Shown: one piece after another, positions 44,601-55,221 of the stretch | How the letters are laid out: each line of letters opens with the position of its first letter | How positions within the stretch are numbered: the stretch's first letter is position 1 | NCBI GenBank assembly: GCA_025766275.1 | Contig: JAFKAC010000074.1 | Span: 1 to 64,000 of the forward strand | Direction of reading: 5' to 3' | Length of the DNA: 64,000 nucleotides | Source: Lactarius indigo | Taxonomy: Eukaryota; Basidiomycota; Agaricomycetes; Russulales; Russulaceae | Notes under the pieces: model-generated | Told to the model about the DNA's origin: nothing | Seen by the model: the letters and a program-made list of their open reading frames with translations, nothing else | The model's database searches: none | Program-made: the position numbers and the translations under genes

Positions 44601-45962
44601 GCTCGCTTGGTGGCTAAGGGATTCACGCAGATCCCTGGCGTAGATTTTGATGAAACCTTCTCTCCCGTCGCACGATTTGAGTTGCTACGTTTACTTCTGG
44701 CGTTGGCCACACTGGAGGACTGGCACATCCATCAAATGGATGTCAAGTCTGCTTTTCTCAATGGCGTGCTTGACGAGGAGATATACATGGAGCAGCCACA
44801 AGGTTTCACTGTCACTGGCTCTGAGACGAAGGTGTGTCGCCTAGTTAAGGCGATCTATGGTCTCAAACAGGCCTCCCACGCATGGAACTTGCAATTCCAT
44901 GGAGTGCTCACTGCACTCAGCTTTAAGCGGACATTTGCTGATGCTGGCATATATGTGATGCCTCAACGGGAGGGGTATGATCCACTCTTCGTTATTGTCT
45001 ACGTTGACAACATCACTATACTGGGTCCCTCGTTGAGTGGAATTAAGCATCTTAAGTCAGACTTGTCTGAACGCTATGAGATGACAGATCTCGGGGAGAT
45101 AGAGTCTTATCTTGGTATGCGCATTGTGCGGGACCGCTCCCTCAGACGCATCGAAATAGATCAGTCTGGCTACATCAAGGATGTCCTTGAACGCTTTGGC
45201 ATGTCTGATGCCACACCACACAACACACCCTTGCCCGCTGGTGCTGACGAGCACCTGGTTAAATATACGTCGCAGGCAACTGCCTCAGATATTTCCCACT
45301 ACCAATCCTTGATTGGGAGTCTGCTTTATGTGCAGATTGGCACTAGGCCAGATATCTCCTTCGCTGTGTCACGTTTGGCGCAGTACGCAGCGAATCCCTC
45401 ACCACAACATCTGCGACTTGCGCAGTATGTCCTGTCCTACTTAGTGGGAACTATGGATATGCGTATTGTCTATGATGGCGCCAATGGCGATGGCCTTCAT
45501 GGCTACACTGATTCCAGTCTGGCTGATCAGACTGATGACCGCCACTCCACCTCTGGTTATGTATTCCTCTTAGCCAATGGTGCAATAAGCTGGTCTTCGC
45601 GCAAGCAAAAGACTGTGGCCCAAAACACTATGGAGGCAGAGTACATGGCCATGACCGACGCGGCTAACCAGGCTGTGTGGTATCAGAGCTTCCTCACGGA
45701 ACTCGGGTACGAGGTCGACGACCCCATCCCACTTCATGGTGACAATAAGGGTGCCATTGACTTGGCCTTGAACCCTGTCACTGGGAGACGGTCTAAGCAC
45801 ATTGCCATACGGCATCATGTCATTCGGGAGTACATCGAAAAGGGGACCATCACCCTCATCAGAACTCCTACTGTGGATATGGTTGCGGACGGCTTCACAA
45901 AGTCACTACCGCGTGTCCTGCTGCAGAAACACAACGATGACATGGGACTTGTGTGTACTTAG
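41652..45962 (+). CDS. gag-pol: Copia gag-pol polyprotein, intact 1436-codon frame
   Basis: A single open frame encodes everything a copia element needs. Residues ~1-45 are Ser/Thr/Pro-rich; Gag follows with RLEQFDGTHWNEW and the zinc knuckle CHYCNKKGHIKPDC at ~263-276. The protease site DSGATHH has its Asp at ~339. Integrase has a zinc site (WHQRMGHISS, CRGCEMGK, ~465-510) and a DDE core (HSDLAGP Asp ~532, HSDRGGEY ~595, NGKAERFNR ~630). A Pro-rich spacer (~760-860) precedes RT (WVFKLKADGRYRARLVAKGF, FSPVARFELLR, HQMDVKSAFLNG, YGLKQA). The usual RT box YVDD reads YVDN here (45000-45011, residue ~1120). RNase H (YTDSSLADQ, EAEYMA, HGDNKGA, VADGFTK) closes the protein. Length and order are normal for the family. 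No stop or frame change is present, so the single catalytic change stands out; it is a G-to-A in CpG context (gaCAac). Confidence 0.95.
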   Translation: MSSRAPSPTGAAAGATATAGGSTLPPTGSTPSTRISAAYGATFGMPSGIRLEQFDGTHWNEWSGMIEAIFTLHEAEDVFTLHHGPVDVSQDEWDSVQRRAKAYLRLYLKPDVYSLVADNAAYPTFKAKWDKLRDVYAGASGSTTIFNLWIQLTQARLNDSAPMATQLTKLNELRVALSNAQMGVTDTQFCLILLHALPPSYEVLASTILASGAPSGLKHAEIIARIVSEEARRAGPSGTSLNKVAPVKPTGKKGKKDHSGLTCHYCNKKGHIKPDCRRRKKDEADAKEKEKAGNKAANSHVLVPTTASITEVVEPKIDWASESIGVALYAASHVRWMMDSGATHHITPHRSDFKDYTPTKGTVRLGDKSTIDQVGVGSIIFTTSQGISITLSNVLHLPQVKTRFLSTRALAQKGAEIAFDSGSFKISVNQKCVAKGYLEDNLYWLDAASVGLNAHTKSSAATLDIWHQRMGHISSAALKAHGPSATVGMDIDSSTTAHTVCRGCEMGKSTRQPFSASSNKRTTRQFEIVHSDLAGPMQTQSLQGSTYTATFIDDHTKFTVVHFLKSKDQFAKSLQMYLAWGETQSGHKLRTLHSDRGGEYMSSVTQDILKQKGIEHHLTMPGSPQSNGKAERFNRTIMDKAMSMLHTAGMSKGFWEHAVCAAVHIYNRSPVRGLKWRTPYELWHSGKVPDVSHLRVFGCKGYMHVPADKRRKLDAKAIEVTLIGFEPESKGYKLWDRSTRSVRVSRDVTFDESSFPSLQGVETHPTPSPPVVPSTTVTAVPHPPALPPMRATSPAHSSSSEEEDVEKLLDPPQVQPRPTTPPPTQPVLPTTPKREQTTPTSPPPRPSATRIMRHVPPPSPEMPGGFEDRAQRSQLLREMDNAPRRSAHAPVPNPRYFNADNAAWRGRRLGYAELLAAAFIGQDPATYAEAMQSAASDEWSKACQYEMDALAKNGTWELVDLPPNRKAVKSKWVFKLKADGRYRARLVAKGFTQIPGVDFDETFSPVARFELLRLLLALATLEDWHIHQMDVKSAFLNGVLDEEIYMEQPQGFTVTGSETKVCRLVKAIYGLKQASHAWNLQFHGVLTALSFKRTFADAGIYVMPQREGYDPLFVIVYVDNITILGPSLSGIKHLKSDLSERYEMTDLGEIESYLGMRIVRDRSLRRIEIDQSGYIKDVLERFGMSDATPHNTPLPAGADEHLVKYTSQATASDISHYQSLIGSLLYVQIGTRPDISFAVSRLAQYAANPSPQHLRLAQYVLSYLVGTMDMRIVYDGANGDGLHGYTDSSLADQTDDRHSTSGYVFLLANGAISWSSRKQKTVAQNTMEAEYMAMTDAANQAVWYQSFLTELGYEVDDPIPLHGDNKGAIDLALNPVTGRRSKHIAIRHHVIREYIEKGTITLIRTPTVDMVADGFTKSLPRVLLQKHNDDMGLVCT

Positions 45963-45970
45963 ATTGTAGA

Positions 45971-45981
45971 TCACAGGGAGA
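45971..45981 (+). promoter_or_regulatory. Polypurine tract of the copia element
   Basis: Purine-rich tcacagggaga lies directly before the TGTTGATAAG start of the 3' LTR. Confidence 0.6.
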
Positions 45982-46587
45982 TGTTGATAAGTAGCCCGTG
46001 CGCACTTAGCGGCTCTAAAGGACTTGCAGATATGGACTGCTTTAGATAAGATATATTGGACCTATAGATTAGATTATATGATCTGTACAATCTCGGACTT
46101 CTTAGCTTATCTATGACATCATGTACAATGACATCATGTAGAACACTCTGGACATTTCATTGTACTCTTCCCTTTGTTCTCTTTGCGGCGTTATCTTTAT
46201 TGTGATGTCATTATGATATCACTTACTTCTAGACTCTCTTTGTACTTTCTGTCCTTGTTCTCAGAACGTCCACTCCTTTGTCCGTTTGTAGAACAATAAC
46301 TGTCTTGTAGTACGTGACTAGTGTTACATCCCTTGTATAGTGTCACTCCCAGAAAATGTATAAGTAGGGTAGCATGTACGCTCCTGGTCCACATCAGTTC
46401 TCACTGTTTGTGTGCCAGGTAAGCTCCCTTCCCTCCAATGTATAACATCAGTTCTCACTGTTTGTGTGCCAGACTACCATCTTGCTTCACTTGCTTGACA
46501 TCTCCTGTGCTGCTTCTCAGTCACCCTCTATATCTCACCACAGTCTTCAGTCCACTGTGAGTATAGTTCCTATGTGTCTGTTCATCA
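45982..46587 (+). repeat. 3' LTR of the copia element
   Basis: 606 bp, TGTTGATAAG...TGTTCATCA. A diverged full-length relative is the solo LTR at 53789-55221. Confidence 0.92.
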
Positions 46588-47202
46588 GTGAGAAGATCTA
46601 TGTGGAAGACGTCATGGATGCTCCACTGTGTGGGAAGTTCGAGGCGATAATTGACAGGGGACATCACCTGGATGACCTTAAATGGTCCATGCTGTTTTGC
46701 AGCTAATTTTGCGGTTGGCTGATGCATACATAGGTGGCGCCCTTCAAGCCACACAAGGTCCCCTTCTTTGAACTTGGGCGTATCTTTGTGTTTAACCCAT
46801 GACTTCTGCACCCTGAACATACAGGAGAAGGCGCGCTGCTGTGCCTGTTTGAACTGATCTAGTCTTAGCAACACCTGTGGGATAGGGGACAGCCTATCGG
46901 TTCAATCAGCACGGGGGTTGTACCCTGATAAGAGGAAGAAGGGGGACTCCCACGTGGTCTCGTTTGGCCAGTTATTGTGCGTGAATTCTGCCATTGGTAG
47001 ATATCAGACCCAATCATCTTGTCGCTCATTTACCCAAAAGCAGAGGTATTGTTCCAGCCACTGATTTGTTCGTTCTGATTGGCCATCGGTCCTGGGGTGA
47101 TAAGCGGTTGAGATATTTTGGCTGATGCCAAGGATCTTGCATATTTCTCGCATGAACTTGGATGCAAAACGTGGGTCTCGATCACTGATAACACGCGAAG
47201 GG
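46588..47202 (-). pseudogene. pol: Integrase C-terminal part of gypsy element 3
   Basis: Minus strand. Text includes SRVISDRDPRFASKF, NISTAYHPRTDGQSERTNQW (second half of the DDE core), then a spacer, KDTPKFKEGDLVWLEGRHL, HGPFKVIQVMSPVNYRLELP and the GPF/Y-type end with FHIDLLT. A stop and frame changes occur near 46900-47030. It is the downstream half of the integrase whose first half lies at 57071-57614. Confidence 0.8.
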
Positions 47203-47736
47203 TGTTACGTTTCAAACAATGACTCGTGTACCCTTACTGTACCGGTTGCAACTACAGCGGTAAGGTAAATTAGTTGCAGACTTACCTACGGTGATACAGT
47301 AGTACGATAGGCAATTGCAACCGATAGCTGACTGAGCGGTGCCTGGGTGACTCGATACTAGTACAGGTACTAGTAGTATTAGTTTTGCGATGTTTCTGCG
47401 ATACATTGGACACTTACTTACTGTGACTCATAGCAGCGCTTCAAAGCCTGCTCAACTTGTATTTAAACTGTCTTAGGAAGACCAAGATACGCCATCTTGG
47501 TCTTCTTGAATCATCACTTGTTTCTTTCATCTCTCTCTTCGCATTCCGATCCATCTCGTGTCTAAAGTGTCCAACTTCAATTGTGACAAATACAGAGTTG
47601 GCAAGACTTGCCAGTGTACCTTCGTATATTCACCAGGGCAAGAACATGGACCTTCGTGTCGTTGTGTCAAGACATTCGCTAAGTTGTTATCGCCGCTGCG
47701 AGCTCAAGTCAAGCTAAACATCGTGATGACGTTACA
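47203..47736 (+). repeat. 5' LTR of gypsy element 2
   Basis: 534 bp, TGTTACG...CGTTACA. TATA-like tatttaa near 47459; hairpin gaagaccaagat / atcttggtcttc with the right arm at 47494-47505. Confidence 0.94.
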
Positions 47737-47750
47737 TTAAGACCAAGATC
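47737..47750 (+). promoter_or_regulatory. Putative self-primer site of gypsy element 2
   Basis: aagaccaagat at 47739-47749 is complementary over 11 nt to atcttggtctt at 47494-47504 in the LTR, the same arrangement as in elements 1 and 3. Confidence 0.65.
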
Positions 47751-47758
47751 TCCCCATC

Positions 47759-49816
47759 GTGGCTGTAACAACCAGAGACCAGTGGACGAGTTTCCGTCCC
47801 TATTCGCTCCCTAGAAGAGGAGACCGTAACATCCCAACACGCTTCCTAGGAGCAGCAGGTTGGAGAGACAGGCAAGAAGAAACAGGATATTTTGTGGAGT
47901 TCAACGGACCTAGCAGGTTCCGACCAGTTGAGTTCAACTTCGACCACTTGGGTTGGACAGAGATTACGTGGAACCCCGTAGATGCACATTGGGACGTCGT
48001 CAGGCCAGCAGGACCGAGATACCATTGCAACATCGACGCACGAGAGCTCAATAGTAGAGCGGATTGGGGCCCCATCGACGGACAAGTACAAGAGCACACT
48101 ACTGGAGAAGTCATATCAGAAGAAACCGAACAAAGCCAAGAAGAAAGTGACGAAGACGAAGGGCGAAGGCCAGACCAGACCGAAAGCAGCGGGGGAGCCA
48201 TACAAGACCTCCTGATTGAGCGAGCTGAGTCCACACACATCACAGAACCAGAACCAATTCACATACGATCACCAGCAATCATGGCCACTATAACGCAAGC
48301 CATGGAAGAAGTCACGCTTGAAGAAGCACGCGCGATATGAGCCGAGGCAAGAGAAATCCTTATGCCTATCAACCCAGAAACCGGAAGGCGAATGACAGCC
48401 GACGACGCCGCAATATTTCGAGCCATAGGGTCCGACAGAGGAGATCCGCCATCGGGGAGACCTTTCACACTAGAGCTACCGCCGGGCATGGGAGGACCTA
48501 GTGGAGATCCACCACCACCACCCGACGGGGGAGTCCCTTTCGATATACGAAGGACTGAACCACCACGAGGACCGCCCATAGGACCACCCAGAGGTGGAGG
48601 GGGCGGAGGAGGCGGAGGAGGTGGAGGAGACGCCGGAGGAGGAGGGCACCACAACGAGAAACTAACTGGCGAGCCACCTTCTATCTTCGATGGAGACAGA
48701 CTGAAAGTGGACCAGTTTTTGACGCAGTGGCATGTCTATTGGGGGATGAACTTGGATGCCCCCATTATGCGAAACGACTACAGAAGGTGTCTCCTGTTCC
48801 TCTCTTACATTAAGGGAGGCGTGGTGAGCAAATGGGTCCTGTCGTTCCTCAATTGGCTCAACAGACAAATACAACGAGGGGTCAGCCCCTACACAAGAGC
48901 ACTATGGGACGCCGTAGCAGACGGCTTTAGCCAGAGGTTCGAAAACACCCTGGAACGAGAGCAGGCGCAAGCAATACTGAGAAAGGGGTTCAAGATGTTG
49001 GGAGAGGATATTGACAAGTACGTCAATGACTTCGAACAGCTTGCTCGAAAGGCTCATTACCGCCTCAACAAACCACAAACGATCGACCTCTTCACATCGG
49101 GGCTGCCGAAGGAGCTATTCAAGAATGCATTCCAATTCGACGACCCTATAACATTTGACGACTGGAAGAGGGCGGTCCTTAAGCGACAGAAGAATTACAT
49201 ACACCTCAAAGCAAGGCTCAATGAGTACAAGAACACGACAACACAGCCAAAAAAGCAAAGCAGTAACACAGGCTGGACGATCCTGCAAAACTTACCCCAC
49301 ACTAATCCATGGGCCATGGACATGTTGGCCGATCACGCCAAGGTGCGACTCACGGGATCCGAAGACATTGACTTCAACAAACTACCCCATCACAACTGGC
49401 CTGGGCCGCCATTCCCGCCAAGAGGAGGACCCGGAGTTAGAGGACGAGGATGGGGAGGGTCACGAAGAGATCTAAGGAATGTCCTTTGTTACAACTGTCA
49501 CGCTCCTGGCCACCTCTCACGAAACTGTCCACACCCCTGCATGCAAGGACAATGGCAAAACATGCCTTCAAGCAGCCGCGCGACCGAAACAACGGGATAC
49601 CCTCAAGGACCCGTATCGCAGTACAAGCCGTCACTGCCAGGGTATATGACCCCGGCGCTCAGTGTGATGCCCATGCCACAAATTAATGCGGCAAGCACGA
49701 AGACGGCAGGAGAACAAGCAAAAGAGTGGCTCACACAAGTAGCCAACAGCACGGACGAGGTAAAAGACCTCATACTTCAGGACCTGTGGGGGAAAGAGGG
49801 TTTTCGGGATGCCTAA
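47759..49816 (+). pseudogene. gag: gag of gypsy element 2 (one internal stop)
   Basis: It opens with GTG at 47759 (AVTTRDQWTSFRPY), then FVEFNGPSRFRPVEFNFDHLG, an acidic Glu/Gln linker and IRSPAIMATI. TGA at 48338-48340 interrupts; the same frame continues as MPINPETGRRMTADDAAIF. A Pro/Gly-rich tract with a run of ~12 Gly follows at about 48595-48630. The capsid-like region (PSIFDGDRLKVDQFL, FSQRFENTLERE, NDFEQLARKAHYRL) is intact, as is the zinc knuckle CYNCHAPGHLSRNC (about 49488-49529). The end LWGKEGFRDA overlaps pol. Apart from the one stop and the non-ATG start, this gag is complete. Confidence 0.88.
49798..49804 (+). promoter_or_regulatory. Putative -1 ribosomal frameshift site (GGGTTTT), element 2
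   Basis: Located 12 nt before the gag stop codon, with pol in the -1 frame. Identical in position and sequence to the sites of elements 1 and 3. Confidence 0.55.
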
Positions 49817-52800
49817 ACCCGTCAGTCTGGGTGAGGGCTCTACAATGTAATTCTGTAATTGTGACAACACGCTATCGATCCTTGCGAATTCCAGTGACCG
49901 TCCGTATGAATTACCAAACGACTGAAACCAACACATTGGTTGACTCCAGAGCGACCGACAACTTCATTTGGCCAAGAATGGCAGTCTGGGCTGGCATCCC
50001 GGTACAGCAATTAGGAACGCCTCGCAAGATATGGAACATAGATAATACGGAAAACAAAGCTGGGTTAATCACTCATTATGTTAACCTAGAGGTGAAAACA
50101 CGAGGACAGGTGAAAAAGATGACCTTCCTAGTCACCGACCTCGGAAGCGAAGACATGGTGCTGGGATACCCATGGCTAAGCGCCTTTGAACCTACCATTA
50201 GCTGGGCTACAGCAACCATGCACCCCGACATGCAACCGGTAGTACTGGCCACTACCAAGGAGTTACTCTCCACAACCACTATTCGAGCCCTGATTGTGGC
50301 CGAAAAGGAAGACATCGTGCGAGAACTAGAAGAAGAAACATTCACTAGAGCCACCACCTCGACGGAATTGGCCATACAGGCAAAGCAGCAGCAAACAGCG
50401 GCCGTACTCCCTTCCGAGTACGCAATATTTAGCAAGCTTTTTAACGAACAAGCCTCGCATCGCTTCCCTCTGGCAAGACCGTGGGACCATGCAATAGACT
50501 TCAAACCATCCGCACTGGCTGCCATAGACTGTAAAATATACCCTATGACGCAGAAGGAAGAGGGCGAACTCAAAGAGTTCTTGGAGGAAAAACTAAAGCA
50601 GGGATACTTACGCCCTTCCATCTCTCCATACGCGTCGTCATTTTTCTTCATTAAAAAGAAGGACGGCAAGCTACAGCCTGTTCAGGACTATCGAGTGATT
50701 AATTCACACACCATCCGCAACCAATACCCGCTACTGCTGATCCAAGACCTCATTCTCGACCTCAGCAATGCCCACATTTACACGAAACTCAACATCCACT
50801 GGGGCTATAATAATATACGAATCTGCGACGGCGACCAAGAGAAGGCAGCATTCAAGACAAAATTCGGCCTCTTCGAACCGACGGTCATGTTCTTTGGCCT
50901 CACCAACTCACCCGCAACCTTCCAGGCCATGATGAATCATATCTACCGTGACACCATAGCAAAGCATGAGCAACTGGGCACTACAATACGTGTTTACATG
51001 GACGACATCGGTATAGCCACTCACTTTGACCATGATTTAACAGCCCACGTCGCTGCGGTACGCGATGTCCTACGCATCGCGCAGGAACACGACCTCTACT
51101 TTAAGCTCGAAAAATGCCTATTCCATCAGCCGCATATGGATTACCTGGGGGTAATCCTTGAGAGGGGGGTGACCCGAATGGACCCTGTAAAAGTTCAAGG
51201 CATCAAAGACTGGCCAACGCCAACGAAGGTCAAAGACGTCCGATCCTTCCTAGGCTTCTGTAACTTTTACAGACATTTCATCCACGGCTTCGCAACTCAC
51301 GCCAAACCACTCACCAAACTAACACGAAAAGATGAAGAATGGCGATGGACGGACGAAGAAGACAAGGCCTTCAAAACGTTAAAACGCCTCGTAACCGAGG
51401 AACCAGTGTTAGCTCATCCCATCCTTCAGGACCCATTTGAACTAGAAGTTGACACCTCGGGTTACACGGTGGGAGCCGTGTTACTGCAAAAGAAATCTGA
51501 CAGAAAACGACACCCCATAGGCTACTACTCGGCAACGCTCTCTGAAGCAGAACGGAACTACGACATTTACAATCTGGAACTACTCGCGATAGTCAAAGCC
51601 CTGCGAAACTGGTGACTGTTGCTCGCAGGAGCCCCGCACAAAATCAAAATCTATTCAGATCATCTGAACTTACAGTACTGGAAATTGCCACAGAAGATTA
51701 GCCGACGGGTTGCAAGGGAAGTACTTGAACTCTCCGAATACGACTTCGAGATTCATCACATCAAAGGGAAGAATAATGGCAGGGTGGACGCCTTGTCAAG
51801 ACGACCCAATTATGACCAGGGGGCAGAAGACAACAGCGAAGTTGTCATTCTCCCCCCTGACGTCTTCGTAAGAGCTCAGAACACGGCCAGAACACTCACT
51901 ATCAACCCGAATCTACTACAACCCCGACACCAACAGGATGAAGAGGTCGTCAAACTGTGGGTTGACCCTCATCGTCTAAAGAAGATACAAGGAGAGTGGT
52001 ACAAGGATGGCAGGTTCGTGATCACAGGACCCGCATCCACACAACGCGTACTGATACACGACCATCACGACCTGCCAATGCATGGGCATCTGGGCATTGC
52101 AAGGACACAACGAATCCTAGAAAGACACTACTGGTGGCCATGATTATGAAAAGACGTGTACGAATATGTGCAAGGATGTGTGGAGTGTCAGAGGAACAAG
52201 GTCAATACACGGCTGATTCAAGCAGCCCTACACCCCATAACGCCAGTACTGGAGGCCACCCCATTCCAAATGATAGCCCTGGACTTCATTACCAAACTAC
52301 CAACATCGAAGGGATATGACAGCATACTAATGGTCACCGATCACGACTGCAGTAAAGCTTCTGTCTTCGTGCCATGTAAGGAAGAAATCACCGCAGAAGA
52401 AATGGCAGCCCTGTACGTTGAACATGTCTTTAAGCGTTATGGACTACCGCGTAAAATTATCAGTGACCGTGACCCTCGATTCACATCCAAGTTCACCCGA
52501 GAAGCGTGTCGCATCCTTGGGATCCAGCAAAACATATCCATGGCATATCACCCGCATACCGATGGTCAATCAGAAAGGACAAATCAGTGGCTAGAGCAAT
52601 ACCTACATTTCTGGGTAAACAAGCGTCAAGATAACTGGGCCACTTATCTACCAATCGCCAAATTCGCGCACAACAATTGGCCCCATGAGCACACCAAACA
52701 CTCGCCATTCCAGCTTCTGATGGGGTACGACCCACAAGCTGATTGGACCGATAAGCCCTCTCCAATTCCCCAAGTAACCACGCGACTGACACAGCTAAAA

Positions 52801-53788
52801 GAGGCCAGAGACAACGCCCAACACCTCATGAAAAAGGCACAAGAAGCATGGGTGCGCAACAAAGATACGCCCAAATTCCGCGTCAACAATCTCGTGTGGC
52901 TCAAAGGGAGGCACTTAAGGACCAATCAACCTACAGCAAAACTAGCGGCGCGACGCCACGGACCCTTTAGGGTGGTTCAGGTGATGTCACCTTACAATTA
53001 TCAATTGGAACTTCCCACGCAGTGGAGCATACATCCAGTGTTTCACATCGATCTTCTCACGCCCTACAAGAAAACCCCCCTACACGGCGAAAATTTCACG
53101 CGACCTCCACCGGAACTGATCGATGGAGAAGAGGAGTACGAAGTCGAGGCCATTCTAGACACTTGGCATGTTGGCAGAGGAAGACGCCTTCAATACCTAA
53201 TCAAATGGAAGGGGTATCCAGACTCGGAGAATCAGTGGGTTAACAAGGATGACATCTTTGCACCAGAGGCCGTCCAACAATATCAGGAAACCCTGATGCA
53301 CAGCCGAACACTTAAAGGTGAAGAAGAGTCGACTTCAGAAAGTCATCCCCTCTTCCTTCATTCTACCACTACTCGCATGCCTACCTCCCCCCTCCGACAT
53401 GTCACACAGGCGGCACTCCTCGACTCCCTCGCGCAAGACGCATGCGCCCTCCTGGCTGAAGACGACAACACCGAGGTACCCAACACTCAGCTTACCCCAT
53501 GGACACCTCTTAGACCAGCAGAGGGGCCCATCACCGCGCAAGAATGGGTGCACATCATCACCCGATTCCCCGACCCTACCACACTGCCCGACAACAAATC
53601 CCACGTCGTCCACGTCTTCCGGAACGAGGCTGGGTGTTATGATGCGACGCGGATACTGTACAACGCAAGCCACGGACCCTTACTGTACCGGTTGCAACTA
53701 CGGCGGTAAGGTAGATTAGTTGCGGACTTACCTACGGTGATATGAAGTACGATAGGAGATTGCACAAGATTGCTGACTGAGAACGGAC

Positions 53789-55221
53789 TGTTGATAAGTG
53801 ACCCCTGCGCACTTAGCGGCTCATACGGACCGGACTTGCAGCATGGACTGCTTTAGATTAGATATAGGACTTGTAGATTAGATACTGTTTTGATCTGTAC
53901 AATCTATTACTTATCATTGCGTCACCTATGACATCATGTACTATGACATCATGCGGACTCCTCTGGACTTGTCATTGTACTACGTCTTTGTTCTTACTTT
54001 AGATATATCTTTATTATGATGTCATTATGATATCATCTTAGTCTGGACACTTCTTATTCTATACGCCTTGTTCTCCATGTGCACACTCCTTTGTCCTGTT
54101 GTAGAACAATGCGCTCCTTGTATTCTGTGACCCATAGTTACTTTCCTTGTACTAGTGTCACGCCTCTGTACAGTATAAGTAGACTGCTTGTATGTTACAG
54201 TTTTGCCCTCACGATCTCGACAAACGGAAATACGACGGACGCAATCGTGTGGAGAACAAGAGGATGATGAAGAAAAGGCTGAGATAAGCCACAAACCAAG
54301 AGATAAGTGCCCCGGCCCGCGATTCCATTGGACCTTCTGCGATGACATGCAGAGCTGTAGGTTCCACCGACCCGGATAAAGAAACAATATCCACGATCGC
54401 CCGTCACGTGACCCTGGCATGTGACCTGGCTAGAATGCACCGGAAGAGTCCAGATGAGCTTGTGCCTGGCTGACTGATGTTTGGTACCTGATGACTGATA
54501 CTAGCTGTGGATGACTCATAGACAATTACACTGTTACGATAAGGATGACTGATACCTCATTCTGATTGGTTGACTGACTATATGCTGACTGATGCTTACA
54601 CATTACCGATGACACTCTTACTGTACGATTACTCACCCTAGGATCGTTGTATTAGGGTTTCTGAGTTTGAACCTTACGATAGCTAGAGTATAAGTAGGGT
54701 AGCTCGTATCCCCTGTTCTTTAGCTTGAGATTTTGGTGAATTGTATCGGCTGTTCGCCATCTTCCCCTCTATCTTTTGAGCTGGGCTGTTTGCCACCCTT
54801 TGGGCTGTTTGCTCATCCCCTTCCCCTTTTTATCTGCCATTCTCTGCCTCTCAGTACCTCTGTCTGATAGAAGGCTGCCAGTATCTTTGTCGACTAGGGG
54901 ACGCCTTGGCTGTATTTGCCTCCCCCGAAAGTTGGCTGACGTCTTGGGGCATTGTGCTCCCACAGTACCGTCCAAGTCAGACACTACGCCCGTACAAGCG
55001 TAACATTGTACGCCCTGGTCCACATCAGTTCTCTCACTGCTGTGTGCCAGGTATGTCTTCTTCCCTGTAATACCATTATCAGTTCTCTCACTGCTGTGTG
55101 CCAGACAACCTCTCTTGCTTTCACTTGCTGGACACCCTGTGCTGCTTCTCAGTCACCTTCTATATCTCACCACAGTCCTATCAGTCCACTGTGAGTATAG
55201 TTCCTATGTGTCTGTTCATCA
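53789..55221 (+). mobile_element. Solo copia LTR nested in the solo gypsy LTR
   Basis: Starts TGTTGATAAG and ends GTTCATCA, like the copia LTR at 45982-46587 but diverged. Flanked by cggac on both sides (53784-53788 and 55222-55226). Without its own insertion it is about 615 bp. Confidence 0.93.
54193..55005 (+). mobile_element. Solo LTR of a third family nested in the solo copia LTR
   Basis: 813 bp, TGTTACAG...GCGTAACA, flanked by ttgta on both sides (54188-54192 and 55006-55010). It has its own TATA-like tataagtagggtag near 54690, the same core as the copia LTR, so it probably belongs to another copia-type family. No internal region is present in this window. Confidence 0.9.

Larger units (their letters stand above)
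40503..46587 (+). mobile_element. Ty1/copia LTR retrotransposon with intact gag-pol, 5' LTR truncated
   Basis: The 3' LTR (45982-46587, 606 bp) is complete; the 5' LTR keeps only its last 367 bp (40503-40869). Those 367 bp look identical to 46221-46587 by eye. The missing 239 bp of the 5' LTR are replaced by the end of gypsy element 1. The right flank is the integrase C-terminal region of gypsy element 3 (minus strand), so copia once inserted into element 3. Confidence 0.92.

Noticed and set aside
50076..50669. 197-codon antisense frame, with a counterpart at 35625-36113
   Set aside because: It lies opposite the conserved protease-RT linker of gypsy pol; similarity between copies follows from sense-strand conservation.
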